Origin: Nitrospirota bacterium
GTDB taxonomy: Bacteria; Nitrospirota; Nitrospiria; Nitrospirales; Nitrospiraceae
DNA length: 37,893 nt
Assembly (NCBI GenBank): GCA_005887945.1
Contig: VBOL01000291.1
Span: 1-37,893, forward strand
Direction: 5' to 3'
Below, piece by piece: positions 1 to 8,807 of this stretch (positions are counted from its first letter, which is position 1; the number at the start of each line of letters is the position of its first letter). A program made the translations under genes and the position numbers. Below the pieces are notes generated by a model. The model was not told the origin of the DNA, searched no databases, and worked only from the letters and a program-made list of their open reading frames with translations.

Positions 1-955
1 CCGGCGTCACATCGAACGCGGGATTGTAGACGGCAATTCCGGCTGGTGCCACGGGATGGCTGCCGTGAATGGTGGTAACTTCTACCGGATTCCGTTGTTC
101 GATCGGAATGTCCGCTCCTGTTTTGGTCTTCAAATCAATCGTGGAATAGGGCGCGGCCACGTAGAAGGGAATTCCATGGGCTTTCGCCAGCACTGCGACT
201 GAGTAGGTACCGATCTTGTTCGCCACGTCCCCATTTGCCGCGATCCGATCGGCCCCCACGATACAGAGGTGAATTTTCCCCTGCCGCATCAGTGTGCCGG
301 CCATATTGTCCGTGATCAGCGTCACAGGAATCTTGTCCTGCATCAATTCCCAGGCCGTGAGCCGCGCGCCCTGCAACACCGGCCTGGTTTCGTCTGCGAT
401 GACTTGAATCTGCTTCCCCTGCTCCCAGGCCGCACGAATGACGCCCAATGCCGTTCCGTAGCCGGCTGTGGCCAGCGCACCGGCATTGCAATGAGTCAGA
501 ACCGTTTGACCGCTCGCAATGAGTTCCGCTCCGTGCTGTCCCATTGCCTTACAGAGGACGATATCTTCATCGAGAATAGCTTGTGACTCCTTCAGCAGAG
601 CGGCTTTGATGGACGCAACTGACTGCATGCGTAACGAGGTGAGCAGGCGTTTCATCCGTTCGATGGCCCAAAACAGGTTGACCGCCGTCGGCCTGGTCGC
701 CGCGAGGCGATCGCAGATCACGAGCACCGCCTTGGCGAAGGCCTCGTAATCGGATGTCGTGACGGTCTGCGCACCAAGTGCGACCCCCATCGCCGCAGTC
801 ACACCGATCGCCGGAGCGCCTCTGACCTTGAGGCTGCGAATCGCGTCGGCAACGGTCTGATAGTCCCGGCAGTCCAAAAACTCGATGTATTCCGGGAGTC
901 GGCTCTGGTTAAGCAGCCGTACTGCGCCGTCTTTCCATTCAACGGTAGGAACCAT
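1..955 (-). CDS. mtnA: S-methyl-5-thioribose-1-phosphate isomerase, 3' end beyond left edge
   Basis: Minus-strand reading from ATG at 955 gives [62 protein letters not shown], with the typical MtnA RGAPAIG motif. Not in the ORF track because it is open at the window edge. Confidence 0.9.
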   Translation of the reverse strand, partial: MVPTVEWKDGAVRLLNQSRLPEYIEFLDCRDYQTVADAIRSLKVRGAPAIGVTAAMGVALGAQTVTTSDYEAFAKAVLVICDRLAATRPTAVNLFWAIERMKRLLTSLRMQSVASIKAALLKESQAILDEDIVLCKAMGQHGAELIASGQTVLTHCNAGALATAGYGTALGVIRAAWEQGKQIQVIADETRPVLQGARLTAWELMQDKIPVTLITDNMAGTLMRQGKIHLCIVGADRIAANGDVANKIGTYSVAVLAKAHGIPFYVAAPYSTIDLKTKTGADIPIEQRNPVEVTTIHGSHPVAPAGIAVYNPAFDVTP

Positions 956-999
956 AGAGGAATCTTGTAGCGGGAACTGGGATGCAGTGCAAGGGGTGG

Positions 1000-2169
1000 C
1001 TAACGTTTCTGGCGGCCGCTCCACTCTAAAATCGTGATCATGACCACAATCAAGCAGGCTTGCACGAGCAGCAGCAGCGCCTCAGCCGTTCCGGCATCAC
1101 GGAGGGCCAAGGCTGCCAGCCCGAGGCAAATCGTCATGAGAAAAATCATCGCGACACTGGCCTGGCGAGACCCCAACGCGCGCTCCAACCGGTGATGGAG
1201 ATGGTCTTTGCCCACGTAGTCGAGCCATTCCTTGATGGAGCGCACTTTCCCTGTCGCCACCCGTTCCACGCTGATATGGATCATGTCGTAGATGAGCACG
1301 CCGAAGATGAGGAGCGGATTACTGAATGAGACGATCGGATTATGATCCGCCCAATTCCCTTTGACGGCGAGACAGGCCAGCGTGAAACCGAGGAAGGTCG
1401 CCCCACCGTCTCCAAGAAAAATCACGGCGTGCCTACGTCCTCGAAAATTGTAGGGGAGAAATCCCACCCCTGCCCCAATGATGGCAATGGCAAGCCAACC
1501 CAATCCCGGCTGGTTTGTTTCAAATGCCACCGCCCCCATGAATCCGGCTATGAGAATCGCAAGTCCCGTGGCCAGGCCATCCATACCATCAAAAAAGTTG
1601 AAGGCGTTCGTGATCCCGACGATCCAGAGCAACGTCAGCATGACGTTCGCAATATCGCCGACTGGACCGCTTGGAAACAGCGTCAGCACCTTGCCCGTGG
1701 CAATGACGATCCCGGCTGCCACAAGCTGAGCGACCAGCTTCGAAGAAGCAGGCAATTCCCAAATGTCATCAATGATTCCGACGATCAACAACAGCGATCC
1801 GGCCGCGAGGGTTGCGATCATCCAGTCTGGTAGGATCGAATTCATCAACACCGAACCAAGGAATCCAAGATAGACGGCCGCACCACCGAGCCTGGGAGTC
1901 GGGTGCGCATGGATCTTACGATCAGACGGTTGATCGACCAGCCCCCACTGATGACTGAGATGCACCATGAGCGGCGTCAACGCGCCGGCGCCGAGAAACG
2001 CAAAGAGAAGGATGTAGAGCCACCGAAGACCTTCGAACACGAAGAGTTGACGAACCGTGGGGACCGCCAAGGTCACCGCTCCCAGCAGGGCCCCCAGCGC
2101 AGCCGGTGTCAGCCAGCGCCGGCTGCTGCGCAACGCGAACGGTGAGACCTCGACGTCAATGGCTTTCAC
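1000..2169 (-). CDS. WecA/MraY-family polyprenyl-phosphate GlcNAc/HexNAc-1-phosphate transferase
   Basis: Multi-TM protein with [41 protein letters not shown] and [12 protein letters not shown] motifs of the glycosyltransferase 4 (MraY/WecA) membrane family. Confidence 0.9.
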   Translation of the reverse strand: MKAIDVEVSPFALRSSRRWLTPAALGALLGAVTLAVPTVRQLFVFEGLRWLYILLFAFLGAGALTPLMVHLSHQWGLVDQPSDRKIHAHPTPRLGGAAVYLGFLGSVLMNSILPDWMIATLAAGSLLLIVGIIDDIWELPASSKLVAQLVAAGIVIATGKVLTLFPSGPVGDIANVMLTLLWIVGITNAFNFFDGMDGLATGLAILIAGFMGAVAFETNQPGLGWLAIAIIGAGVGFLPYNFRGRRHAVIFLGDGGATFLGFTLACLAVKGNWADHNPIVSFSNPLLIFGVLIYDMIHISVERVATGKVRSIKEWLDYVGKDHLHHRLERALGSRQASVAMIFLMTICLGLAALALRDAGTAEALLLLVQACLIVVMITILEWSGRQKR

Positions 2170-3245
2170 GATAGGACCTTGGTCAACGATTGTAGAATTT
2201 GATGGACTTCGTCGTCTGTGAGACCAGGATAGAGTGGGATCGAAAGCGCTGTTCGATCCGCTTCGTCACTGTTGGGGAAACCAGACTGATCCAGATACCG
2301 GTGGAGCGGTCGAAAAACGGGCTTGCGACAGTGAATCCCCTGCTGCTCCAATGTACTGATGAGGCCAAGCAAACCCTCAGGATCGGTCCGGAGATGCGGG
2401 AGTCTAATTGTAAATCGATAGTATCCATGCGTCCTGCCTGGAGGCACGCTTGGACAGACGGCGGCCTTGGAGGACAGTGCTTCCCGATAGGCTGTCGCGA
2501 GGAAGCGGCGCCGTTCATGAAAGGTCGATAGCCGTCCCAGTTGAGATAGCCCCAGCGCTGCTTGCAAGTCGGTCAGCTTGAGATTGCAGGAGGAAGGGTC
2601 TAGTTTCGGTGCGCCATCATATTCGCGCAACGACCTGACTCGTTCGAGTAACGCCCCCTCATTCGAAAGTACCATCCCGCCTTCTCCGGCACACAACAGC
2701 TTTGTCGCGTAGAAGGAACACACCGTGAGTCGCCCGACCGTACCAACAGGCCGACCCTGTTCCGTTGACCCTAGCGTCTGCGCACAATCCTCAATCAGCG
2801 CGATCCCCAGCCGCTCGAGTGCCGTCAGATCAGCCGGCAGGCCGAACAGATGTGGGATAATGATCGCACGAGTCCTATTGGTCACCACTTGGCAGACTGC
2901 GAGCGGATCGATGTTGAACGTATTCAAGTCAATGTCGACGAGCGTGGCCTGTGCCCCGACCCGTTGCGTCGCGAGCCATGGCGCCGGACAGACGTAACTC
3001 GGCATGATGACTTCATCACCGGCTCCAATCCTGAGCGCCCGCAGCGCCAGTTCGAGCGCCGCAGTCCCTGAACTGACGGCCACCCCACCCTGCAGGCCAA
3101 AGAACCCTGCCATCCCACGTTCGAATCGCTCCACCCACGGCCCTTGGGCAATCTGCCCGGAACGAAGCACCTCGGTCGTCGCTCGGAAGTCCTCCTGGCC
3201 GATCGCAGGCCGTGAGTGGGGAATCATTGTCGCCACAGTCGTCAT
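2166..3245 (-). CDS. DegT/DnrJ/EryC1/StrS-family PLP-dependent sugar aminotransferase
   Basis: IPHSRPAIGQEDFRATTEVLRSGQIAQGPWVERFE, SSGTAALELALRAL, LIEDCAQTLGS and SFYATKLLCAGEGGM (PLP lysine region). 4-nt overlap with both neighbours. Confidence 0.9.
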   Translation of the reverse strand: MTTVATMIPHSRPAIGQEDFRATTEVLRSGQIAQGPWVERFERGMAGFFGLQGGVAVSSGTAALELALRALRIGAGDEVIMPSYVCPAPWLATQRVGAQATLVDIDLNTFNIDPLAVCQVVTNRTRAIIIPHLFGLPADLTALERLGIALIEDCAQTLGSTEQGRPVGTVGRLTVCSFYATKLLCAGEGGMVLSNEGALLERVRSLREYDGAPKLDPSSCNLKLTDLQAALGLSQLGRLSTFHERRRFLATAYREALSSKAAVCPSVPPGRTHGYYRFTIRLPHLRTDPEGLLGLISTLEQQGIHCRKPVFRPLHRYLDQSGFPNSDEADRTALSIPLYPGLTDDEVHQILQSLTKVLS

Positions 3246-3886
3246 ACGCCAATATTAATAAACAACCGCAGCGGAACAAAGCCTTCTGCGTTTTTCACCC
3301 GACCTTGGATGCCGCGGAAATGCGCCCCGGCCCGGATCACATCCACGATACTCAGACCTTCGATGTTGGTTTTTTTCACCTGCGATGCGTGGGTCTCGAT
3401 CGATTTGACCTTCTCCTCAAGCACCTGGTCGATATCGACAAAGACGGTCGGCGAGAAGTTCTGGGTTGTCGGTCCTTCGTAGAACAACACGTTCTTGGTA
3501 TAGCGGGTCGCGGTGATCGTACTCATCGCCAGGTGCCGATGGTCCTGATGGGTATCGTCGTGATAGTGCGAGAAAATAAAGTGCGGCTGAACCTTCTTCA
3601 CCACCTCTTCAATCTCCTGAATCAATTCGCGTCCCATCGGAACCGCCGTGTCCTCATACCCGCCCCAGAAAATCTTTTCGGCCCGTAATTGTTTCGCCGA
3701 TTCTTCCTGCTCGCGCTTGCGTACGCCGCTCGATCCACCCTTGTCGCCGGCTGTCATCACCATCAAAAAAATGCGATGCCCCTTTTGCGCATACTTGAGC
3801 AACGTTCCGCCGCACCCGGCTTCAATATCGTCCGGATGTGCGCCGATTGCCAGTATCCGCATCGGCACTCTACGTTCGTTCGCCAT
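3242..3886 (-). CDS. PIG-L family N-acetylglucosaminyl deacetylase (LmbE-like)
   Basis: MRILAIGAHPDDIEAGCGGTLLKYAQKGH and FSHYHDDTHQDHRHLAMST motifs. Start could be 3886 or the internal Met at 3862. Confidence 0.9.
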   Translation of the reverse strand: MANERRVPMRILAIGAHPDDIEAGCGGTLLKYAQKGHRIFLMVMTAGDKGGSSGVRKREQEESAKQLRAEKIFWGGYEDTAVPMGRELIQEIEEVVKKVQPHFIFSHYHDDTHQDHRHLAMSTITATRYTKNVLFYEGPTTQNFSPTVFVDIDQVLEEKVKSIETHASQVKKTNIEGLSIVDVIRAGAHFRGIQGRVKNAEGFVPLRLFINIGV

Positions 3887-3968
3887 CTCATCCCCCTCGC
3901 TCGGTATCAGCCCGCAATATTCACGAAAGCTTCTACTACAGCCGCCGATACGCTGCTACGACAAGCCT

Positions 3969-3990
3969 GGCGGCGAGCGGGCTCGCCGCT
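3969..3990. repeat. GC-rich stem-loop GCGGCGAG-CGGG-CTCGCCGC
   Basis: 8-bp perfect stem (3970-3977 / 3982-3989) plus a closing G.U pair, between the wbqC-like stop and the PIG-L start. Confidence 0.8.
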
Positions 3991-4010
3991 CAGTCGGTCA
4001 ACATACTGTT

Positions 4011-4808
4011 TCAAGTATGCCTCCCTCCCTCGCGGCTCCGCACGCCCGTCTCGCATGGCATCTCGGCGGTTTCGTCACGAACCCTCGTGAATAATGCGGG
4101 CTGGCCCGCCGTGACCACGTTCTGTCCCGACCGTGCATCGCGCAATCGCGTCAGCGCCTCCGGGCCGCAACAGAACAACAGATCGATTGCCGACATGGCC
4201 GGCATGAATGGTTCATAGACTTGCTGATACATCGGATGTTGGAACTGTTGAATCTCCAGCCTCAACCCGGACGATTCAAACCGCGCGGTGTCCAGATACT
4301 GCTCCCCGCCTGGACCGGAGAAATATCCCGATGCTCCAACGGCATGGCAGAGATCGATCAACCGGTCGGTGGGCTCTTCGCGCGCCTCCCACTCCGACGC
4401 ACAGCGAACGGGCGTCGTAATACCGAAGGCCCCGAGCAGCCAGCGAATCACCGCCATATTCAGCTCGTGCAGCCGCTCCCATGACTCCTTATAGACGCTG
4501 CGCAACTCCGGCAGATAGCGGTCGCGGAATGGCGCCCGCGCATAGTGCATCTCAATGGCGCGCAGGTGCTGACTCCGCCAGGCCACGGCTTGATTGATCC
4601 GGACATCTTTCACCAATTGGCCAAAGTGATGGAGGACCGGCACGGTCACCCAGTGGCACCCGTCTGCAGTTCTGATTCGATTGCGATTTTGCCACTCGTT
4701 CTTCTTGAATTGCACCGAATCCAAGGCAATGAACAGATCCGCTTGATCGATCTTGTCCAGATACCCAAGCCAGGGCAGAAACTGCGGTTGATGAATGGTG
4801 ACACGCAT
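4011..4808 (-). CDS. WbqC-like family protein
   Basis: MRVTIHQPQFLPWLGYLDKIDQADLFIALDSVQFKKNEWQNRNRI matches the WbqC-like family N-terminus. Start trimmed from the ORF track (4835) to MRVTIHQP. Confidence 0.85.
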   Translation of the reverse strand: MRVTIHQPQFLPWLGYLDKIDQADLFIALDSVQFKKNEWQNRNRIRTADGCHWVTVPVLHHFGQLVKDVRINQAVAWRSQHLRAIEMHYARAPFRDRYLPELRSVYKESWERLHELNMAVIRWLLGAFGITTPVRCASEWEAREEPTDRLIDLCHAVGASGYFSGPGGEQYLDTARFESSGLRLEIQQFQHPMYQQVYEPFMPAMSAIDLLFCCGPEALTRLRDARSGQNVVTAGQPALFTRVRDETAEMPCETGVRSREGGRHT

Positions 4809-4814
4809 GAGATC

Positions 4815-4890
4815 AAGTAAGAAGTCTGAAGGCAAAAGGTAAAAGTTTCATGCTTATTTTGCCTTTACACTTTTTCCTTTTTACTTTCGG
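4815..4890. repeat. Two opposing degenerate 7-nt-phased repeat arrays forming an imperfect inverted repeat
   Basis: + strand AAG at 4815, 4822, 4829, 4836, 4843 (exact 7-nt period), then CTT at 4863, 4870, 4877, 4884 (exact 7-nt period). Perfect core arms AAGGCAAAA (4829-4837) / TTTTGCCTT (4857-4865). Confidence 0.8.
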
Positions 4891-6385
4891 CGTCAACAGA
4901 CGACGAAATCGGTCCCACGAAGATCGGATTACTCAGGAGCTCGCCGCTGCCGGTGATCTCCACTCGATAGGTCATCCGTTCTGCTGTCGGCACAGTTGTG
5001 TCGGCCCAGTCGGCGCGGAACGGTGTCTCACCTGCCAACAGAGCGACCACCTGGCCGGAACGAATCACCCGCACCTTTACAGGATGGCGCTCTCGATCGG
5101 TCGCCGTGACGGAGAGCCGGACCATGAGATCGCGAGCCCCGCCTGGATCCAGATTGTCACCAACCGATGCTGATTTGGTTTCACCCTGGCACAGAACTCG
5201 GAACTCATCCAGTCGAAGCTGGACGTGATGATCGCCATCTCCCACCGCATAGGAGTGACCGGACCGAAGCGCCTCTAGCACGCCAGCGGCTGTCCGTTCT
5301 TTCACCCAAAGCGCGGTCACAAGTCGATGCAGGTCCTTACCGGCATCGCTCAATCCATGAAACGCCAGCTCCCCGATGAGCACCGGTGTTGGCCGCGATT
5401 CATTCGCAGGCAATTGCAGCAGCCGATCCCATAGTTCACCCGGCTTGACGCTTGTTCGCCCATCCTGATAGAGCCCGCCAAATCCGGTATACCCCGTCGT
5501 CTGCAGCAATGCCTCAGAGTGGGGCTCCGTCTTTACCGTAACGGTTCCCAATGGCCCAGCAGCATATTCATGAAAGTCTCGCGCTTCAGTCATCGACCAA
5601 AAGACAAGCCCACCCTTGTCCCTCACATCATCGATGAGGGCCTGATAGGGACGATACCCCAGCCGGTCGTCATACGAACTAAACGCAGGCTGACTCAGAG
5701 GCCAGGCATTGACCACCAGCGCCACCGCAAGGACGACCAGGATACAGGCGATAGTTCGCCGTGAGGATCGCCGATCGGTACTGCGCCTGAGTGGCCGCCA
5801 CAGCCAAACTGCGGGAACGACCAACAAGATCGGCACGCCATTCACCGCCCCCCGCCAATCGAATGTATAGGAGCCCGGGTTCCCACTCGCAGGAAGGGAC
5901 CGATAGTCCTCCGGATTGGTCAGGCCGAGCACCAGCAGATTGCGTTGGGCATTGTGCATCGTCAACGTTTGTCTCAATAGTGAACCGGTCCAATGGTAAT
6001 AGGGGGCGACCTCGACACCCGGCAGGATGATCAGCTTCGGGTGACGGCTCTGCACTGCCGCAATCTCGTCCAAGTACCGTTCGATCCCATACTCCAACAC
6101 AGATGGAAAACGGACCTGTCGTTTCAAGAGACCAGGCAAGGGCCAGAGTCCATACTGATAGCGGAGAGAAAAGTTGTCGGTCAAAATCAGTACATCCAGC
6201 CCGAGTTGTTCCGCCCGTTCGGCCAGCGCCTCAACGGTCAGTTCACCGGTACTGGCAGTACTATGGACGTGCACCGTGGCCAACAACTGCTGTCGGTCAT
6301 CCGATGCCTGTGCGCGCGCAACAGAACCTGACAGGCATGACACCACGATCATAGATGACAGTATCAGTCGACGCGTACATTTCAT
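4865..6385 (-). CDS. Membrane-anchored PHP-domain protein
   Basis: LLATVHVHSTASTGELTVEALAERAEQLGLDVLILTDNF (PHP motif) and IILPGVEV. N-terminal signal-like segment (MKCTRRLILSSMIVVSCLSGSVARAQA) and two internal hydrophobic segments. Start trimmed to MKCTRR, 13 nt after the upstream gene. Confidence 0.75.
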   Translation of the reverse strand: MKCTRRLILSSMIVVSCLSGSVARAQASDDRQQLLATVHVHSTASTGELTVEALAERAEQLGLDVLILTDNFSLRYQYGLWPLPGLLKRQVRFPSVLEYGIERYLDEIAAVQSRHPKLIILPGVEVAPYYHWTGSLLRQTLTMHNAQRNLLVLGLTNPEDYRSLPASGNPGSYTFDWRGAVNGVPILLVVPAVWLWRPLRRSTDRRSSRRTIACILVVLAVALVVNAWPLSQPAFSSYDDRLGYRPYQALIDDVRDKGGLVFWSMTEARDFHEYAAGPLGTVTVKTEPHSEALLQTTGYTGFGGLYQDGRTSVKPGELWDRLLQLPANESRPTPVLIGELAFHGLSDAGKDLHRLVTALWVKERTAAGVLEALRSGHSYAVGDGDHHVQLRLDEFRVLCQGETKSASVGDNLDPGGARDLMVRLSVTATDRERHPVKVRVIRSGQVVALLAGETPFRADWADTTVPTAERMTYRVEITGSGELLSNPIFVGPISSSVDAESKKEKV

Positions 6386-6398
6386 CTGTCCGTCTCGC

Positions 6399-8807
6399 TT
6401 ACAGATGAACACTGAGCGCCTCGGCAAAGATTGATTCGATTGCATGAACCATTGAGACCGACCCATATCGGCTGTCCACGCTACAGCTCGCTGCCAGGCC
6501 TAATTGCGTTGCCCACTCCGGTCGATCAAGTAACCGACGCAGTGCCTCCGCCAATGCACCGGCATCACCAGGAAGCACCAGCAAACCAGTTCGCTCGTGG
6601 CTGATGACGGCTGGAATTCCACCGACGCGGGAAGCAATCACCGGCAGTCCGGCTGCCATGGCTTCGATCAGCGCACGCCCCATCCCTTCATTGAGCGAAG
6701 GCAAGACGAACAGATCCATCCCGGCGAGACAGGCCTCGATGTCATCCCTGTGACCCAAGAGATGTACGGCATCGCGGAGACCGGCCAACTCCGATTGCTG
6801 CAGAAGTGCGTCATGCCGATCCCCACTACCGATGATCACGAGATGGAGGGAGGGAAAGTCCGGCTTCAACTTAGCGACGGCCTCGATCAGGTATTCATGG
6901 CCTTTAACATCGGTGAGCCACCCGACCGATCCGACGATCAGCGCTTCCGGTGGACAGCCAAACCAATCCGGCTGCTGTTTCCCCTGAACCCTCGCCCGTC
7001 CGAACCGCTCACGATCGATCCCGCTAGGCACGACGACGAACCGGTCGGCCTCGCCGACAGCGCGATCGAGGTGATCCTGCCGTTCCGCTTCCGTCAGCGC
7101 AATCAATCGATCCGTGAGCACACTCAGCACCCGTTCGATCTGAAGAAACAGCCAGGATCGGAAGGGACCGAAATGTCCGTAGAACACATGGCCGTGCGGC
7201 GTATGGACAATGACTGGCACTCTCGCTAGCCAGGCAGCCACTCGTCCTAACACACCGGCCTTCGATGTATGGGTATGGACCAGTGCCGGCTGCTCTTGCC
7301 GGAACAGGCGAATCAATTGCCACAGGGCCTGTGCATCCTTGATGGGATGGACCTCTCTCGTCAGCGAGGGTAGCAGCATCCAGCGAATTGCAGCCTTCTC
7401 AAGTTGCCGACAATTCTCCTCGGTCGCTGCCTGGCCGCCTTGCGCATCCCAACAACCTGGATATCCGGCGACCACAAGCGGCTCGAACTGCGCGCGGTCA
7501 TGGCCGAGTGCGGTCAGCATCGTGTTCTGCGCTGACCCGCCATAGTCGAGGCGCGTAATCACATGGATCACCTTCCGCGCCCTAGGAGCCTGTTTGTCCT
7601 TCGACAGGCTCGCGAATAGACGATCCAGATCGGCCGTGTGCGCCGCCCAGTTGTAGCGCCGTTCCACGACCTCCCGACCTTTCTTTAAGAAGCGCTCTCG
7701 CTTACCCGGTTGATCACGAAACCGCTTCAGCAGCAATCGTAATGTCTTTGCGAGAGACAATCCGTCTGTCCCTTCCGTCACAAGCAGCGGATCGACCGTG
7801 CTCAATACTTCTGGAATCGCGCCGACCGGGGTCCCCACCACCGGCGTGCCGCAGGCCAGCGCCTCGACCGTCACTAAGCCGAACCCTTCGAGTTGCAGCG
7901 TCGGCAACACGACCAAGTCAGAGGCCTGGTAGTATTTCGCCAGCTGATCCTCCGGCACGAATCCGAGCAACTGCACGGAGTCTTGTAATCCCCTGCTGTG
8001 AATCAGTTCCTCCAGTCGAGGGCGCAGCTGGCCCTCCCCGCCGATCAGGAGCAGAAGATTCCGCTGCTCCTCCCCGAGCATCGTCATAGCCTCGAGAAGA
8101 TTTTCCAACCCCATGCGGGGTACCAGATTGCGAACCGTAAACAACAGCGTGCGGCTCTCCGGTAACTTGAGCTCCCGTCTGATCTCGTTCCTATCGTGTG
8201 CCGGATAGAACGTGGCCGGATCGGCTGCGCCGGGAACCACGGTGATGTCCTTCGGCGCAATTCCGTGCGTGGCCATTACTTGTTGCTTCATGAATTCGCT
8301 CAAGACGATCACATGATGACAGCGGCGGATCACCATTCGTTCAATCCAACGACGGGCGCGCCCGCTCAGCCGCCGCCTGACCCGTTCCAGCGTCGTCGCC
8401 GCCTGTTCTGCCCTGGTGAGGTACTCCTCATGCGCCAATGAGTGACAGACATAGACCCAGAGGCTGACCATCCCATAGCGGAACAAGATCGGGCCCAGTC
8501 CAGCCAGTGATTGATGAATCATAGCGATATCGACAGGACAGGCCTGCCGCGTTAGATCAAATGCCCGAAGAGAATTCTGTACTGAAGACCAGACAAAGGC
8601 CGGCTCGCTGGTTCGCGTCACAGGATACCGCCGTTCGGTCACGCTTCCAATCGATAGGTTGGCCTCCGCAGACTCGAAGGGAGCCCGCGCGATCACGTGC
8701 ACGTAATGGCCCAGTTTGGCGAGCCCCAACGCCTGCTGCCGGAGGACTCGCTCGGCGCCACCGATTACCCGTTCGACCGTGACTTCTGCAAACAGGACGA
8801 TCTTCAT
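6399..8807 (-). CDS. Tandem GT4-GT4 (GT-B fold) glycosyltransferase fusion
   Basis: Starts MKIVLFAEVTVERVIGGAERVLRQQALGLAKLGH. First C-terminal domain has YYQASDLVVLPTLQLEGFGLVTVEALACGTPVVGTPVGAIPEVL. A second N-terminal domain begins KVIHVITRLDYGGSAQN, and the second C-terminal domain has MDLFVLPSLNEGMGRALIEAMAAGLPVIASRVGGIP. Start at 8807 overlaps the upstream stop (ATGA). Confidence 0.88.
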   Translation of the reverse strand: MKIVLFAEVTVERVIGGAERVLRQQALGLAKLGHYVHVIARAPFESAEANLSIGSVTERRYPVTRTSEPAFVWSSVQNSLRAFDLTRQACPVDIAMIHQSLAGLGPILFRYGMVSLWVYVCHSLAHEEYLTRAEQAATTLERVRRRLSGRARRWIERMVIRRCHHVIVLSEFMKQQVMATHGIAPKDITVVPGAADPATFYPAHDRNEIRRELKLPESRTLLFTVRNLVPRMGLENLLEAMTMLGEEQRNLLLLIGGEGQLRPRLEELIHSRGLQDSVQLLGFVPEDQLAKYYQASDLVVLPTLQLEGFGLVTVEALACGTPVVGTPVGAIPEVLSTVDPLLVTEGTDGLSLAKTLRLLLKRFRDQPGKRERFLKKGREVVERRYNWAAHTADLDRLFASLSKDKQAPRARKVIHVITRLDYGGSAQNTMLTALGHDRAQFEPLVVAGYPGCWDAQGGQAATEENCRQLEKAAIRWMLLPSLTREVHPIKDAQALWQLIRLFRQEQPALVHTHTSKAGVLGRVAAWLARVPVIVHTPHGHVFYGHFGPFRSWLFLQIERVLSVLTDRLIALTEAERQDHLDRAVGEADRFVVVPSGIDRERFGRARVQGKQQPDWFGCPPEALIVGSVGWLTDVKGHEYLIEAVAKLKPDFPSLHLVIIGSGDRHDALLQQSELAGLRDAVHLLGHRDDIEACLAGMDLFVLPSLNEGMGRALIEAMAAGLPVIASRVGGIPAVISHERTGLLVLPGDAGALAEALRRLLDRPEWATQLGLAASCSVDSRYGSVSMVHAIESIFAEALSVHL
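7586..7611. repeat. Inverted repeat GAGCCTGT-10nt-ACAGGCTC within the GT-GT linker
   Basis: + strand GAGCCTGTTTGTCCTTCGACAGGCTC read directly; arms 7586-7593 and 7604-7611 are perfect reverse complements. Confidence 0.85.

Noticed and set aside
4865-6385. PHP protein as the cytoplasmic phosphatase partner of the BY-kinase
   Set aside because: The signal-like N-terminus and topology place it outside the cytoplasm, and CpsB/YwqE enzymes lack such membrane segments.
6597-7229. 210-aa plus-strand ORF, and similar long plus-strand ORFs at 17190-17789, 19527-20087, 29594-30190, 31659-32351 and 32472-33077
   Set aside because: They are antisense to strongly supported minus-strand genes, show no recognisable domain, and are expected shadow ORFs in GC-rich DNA.
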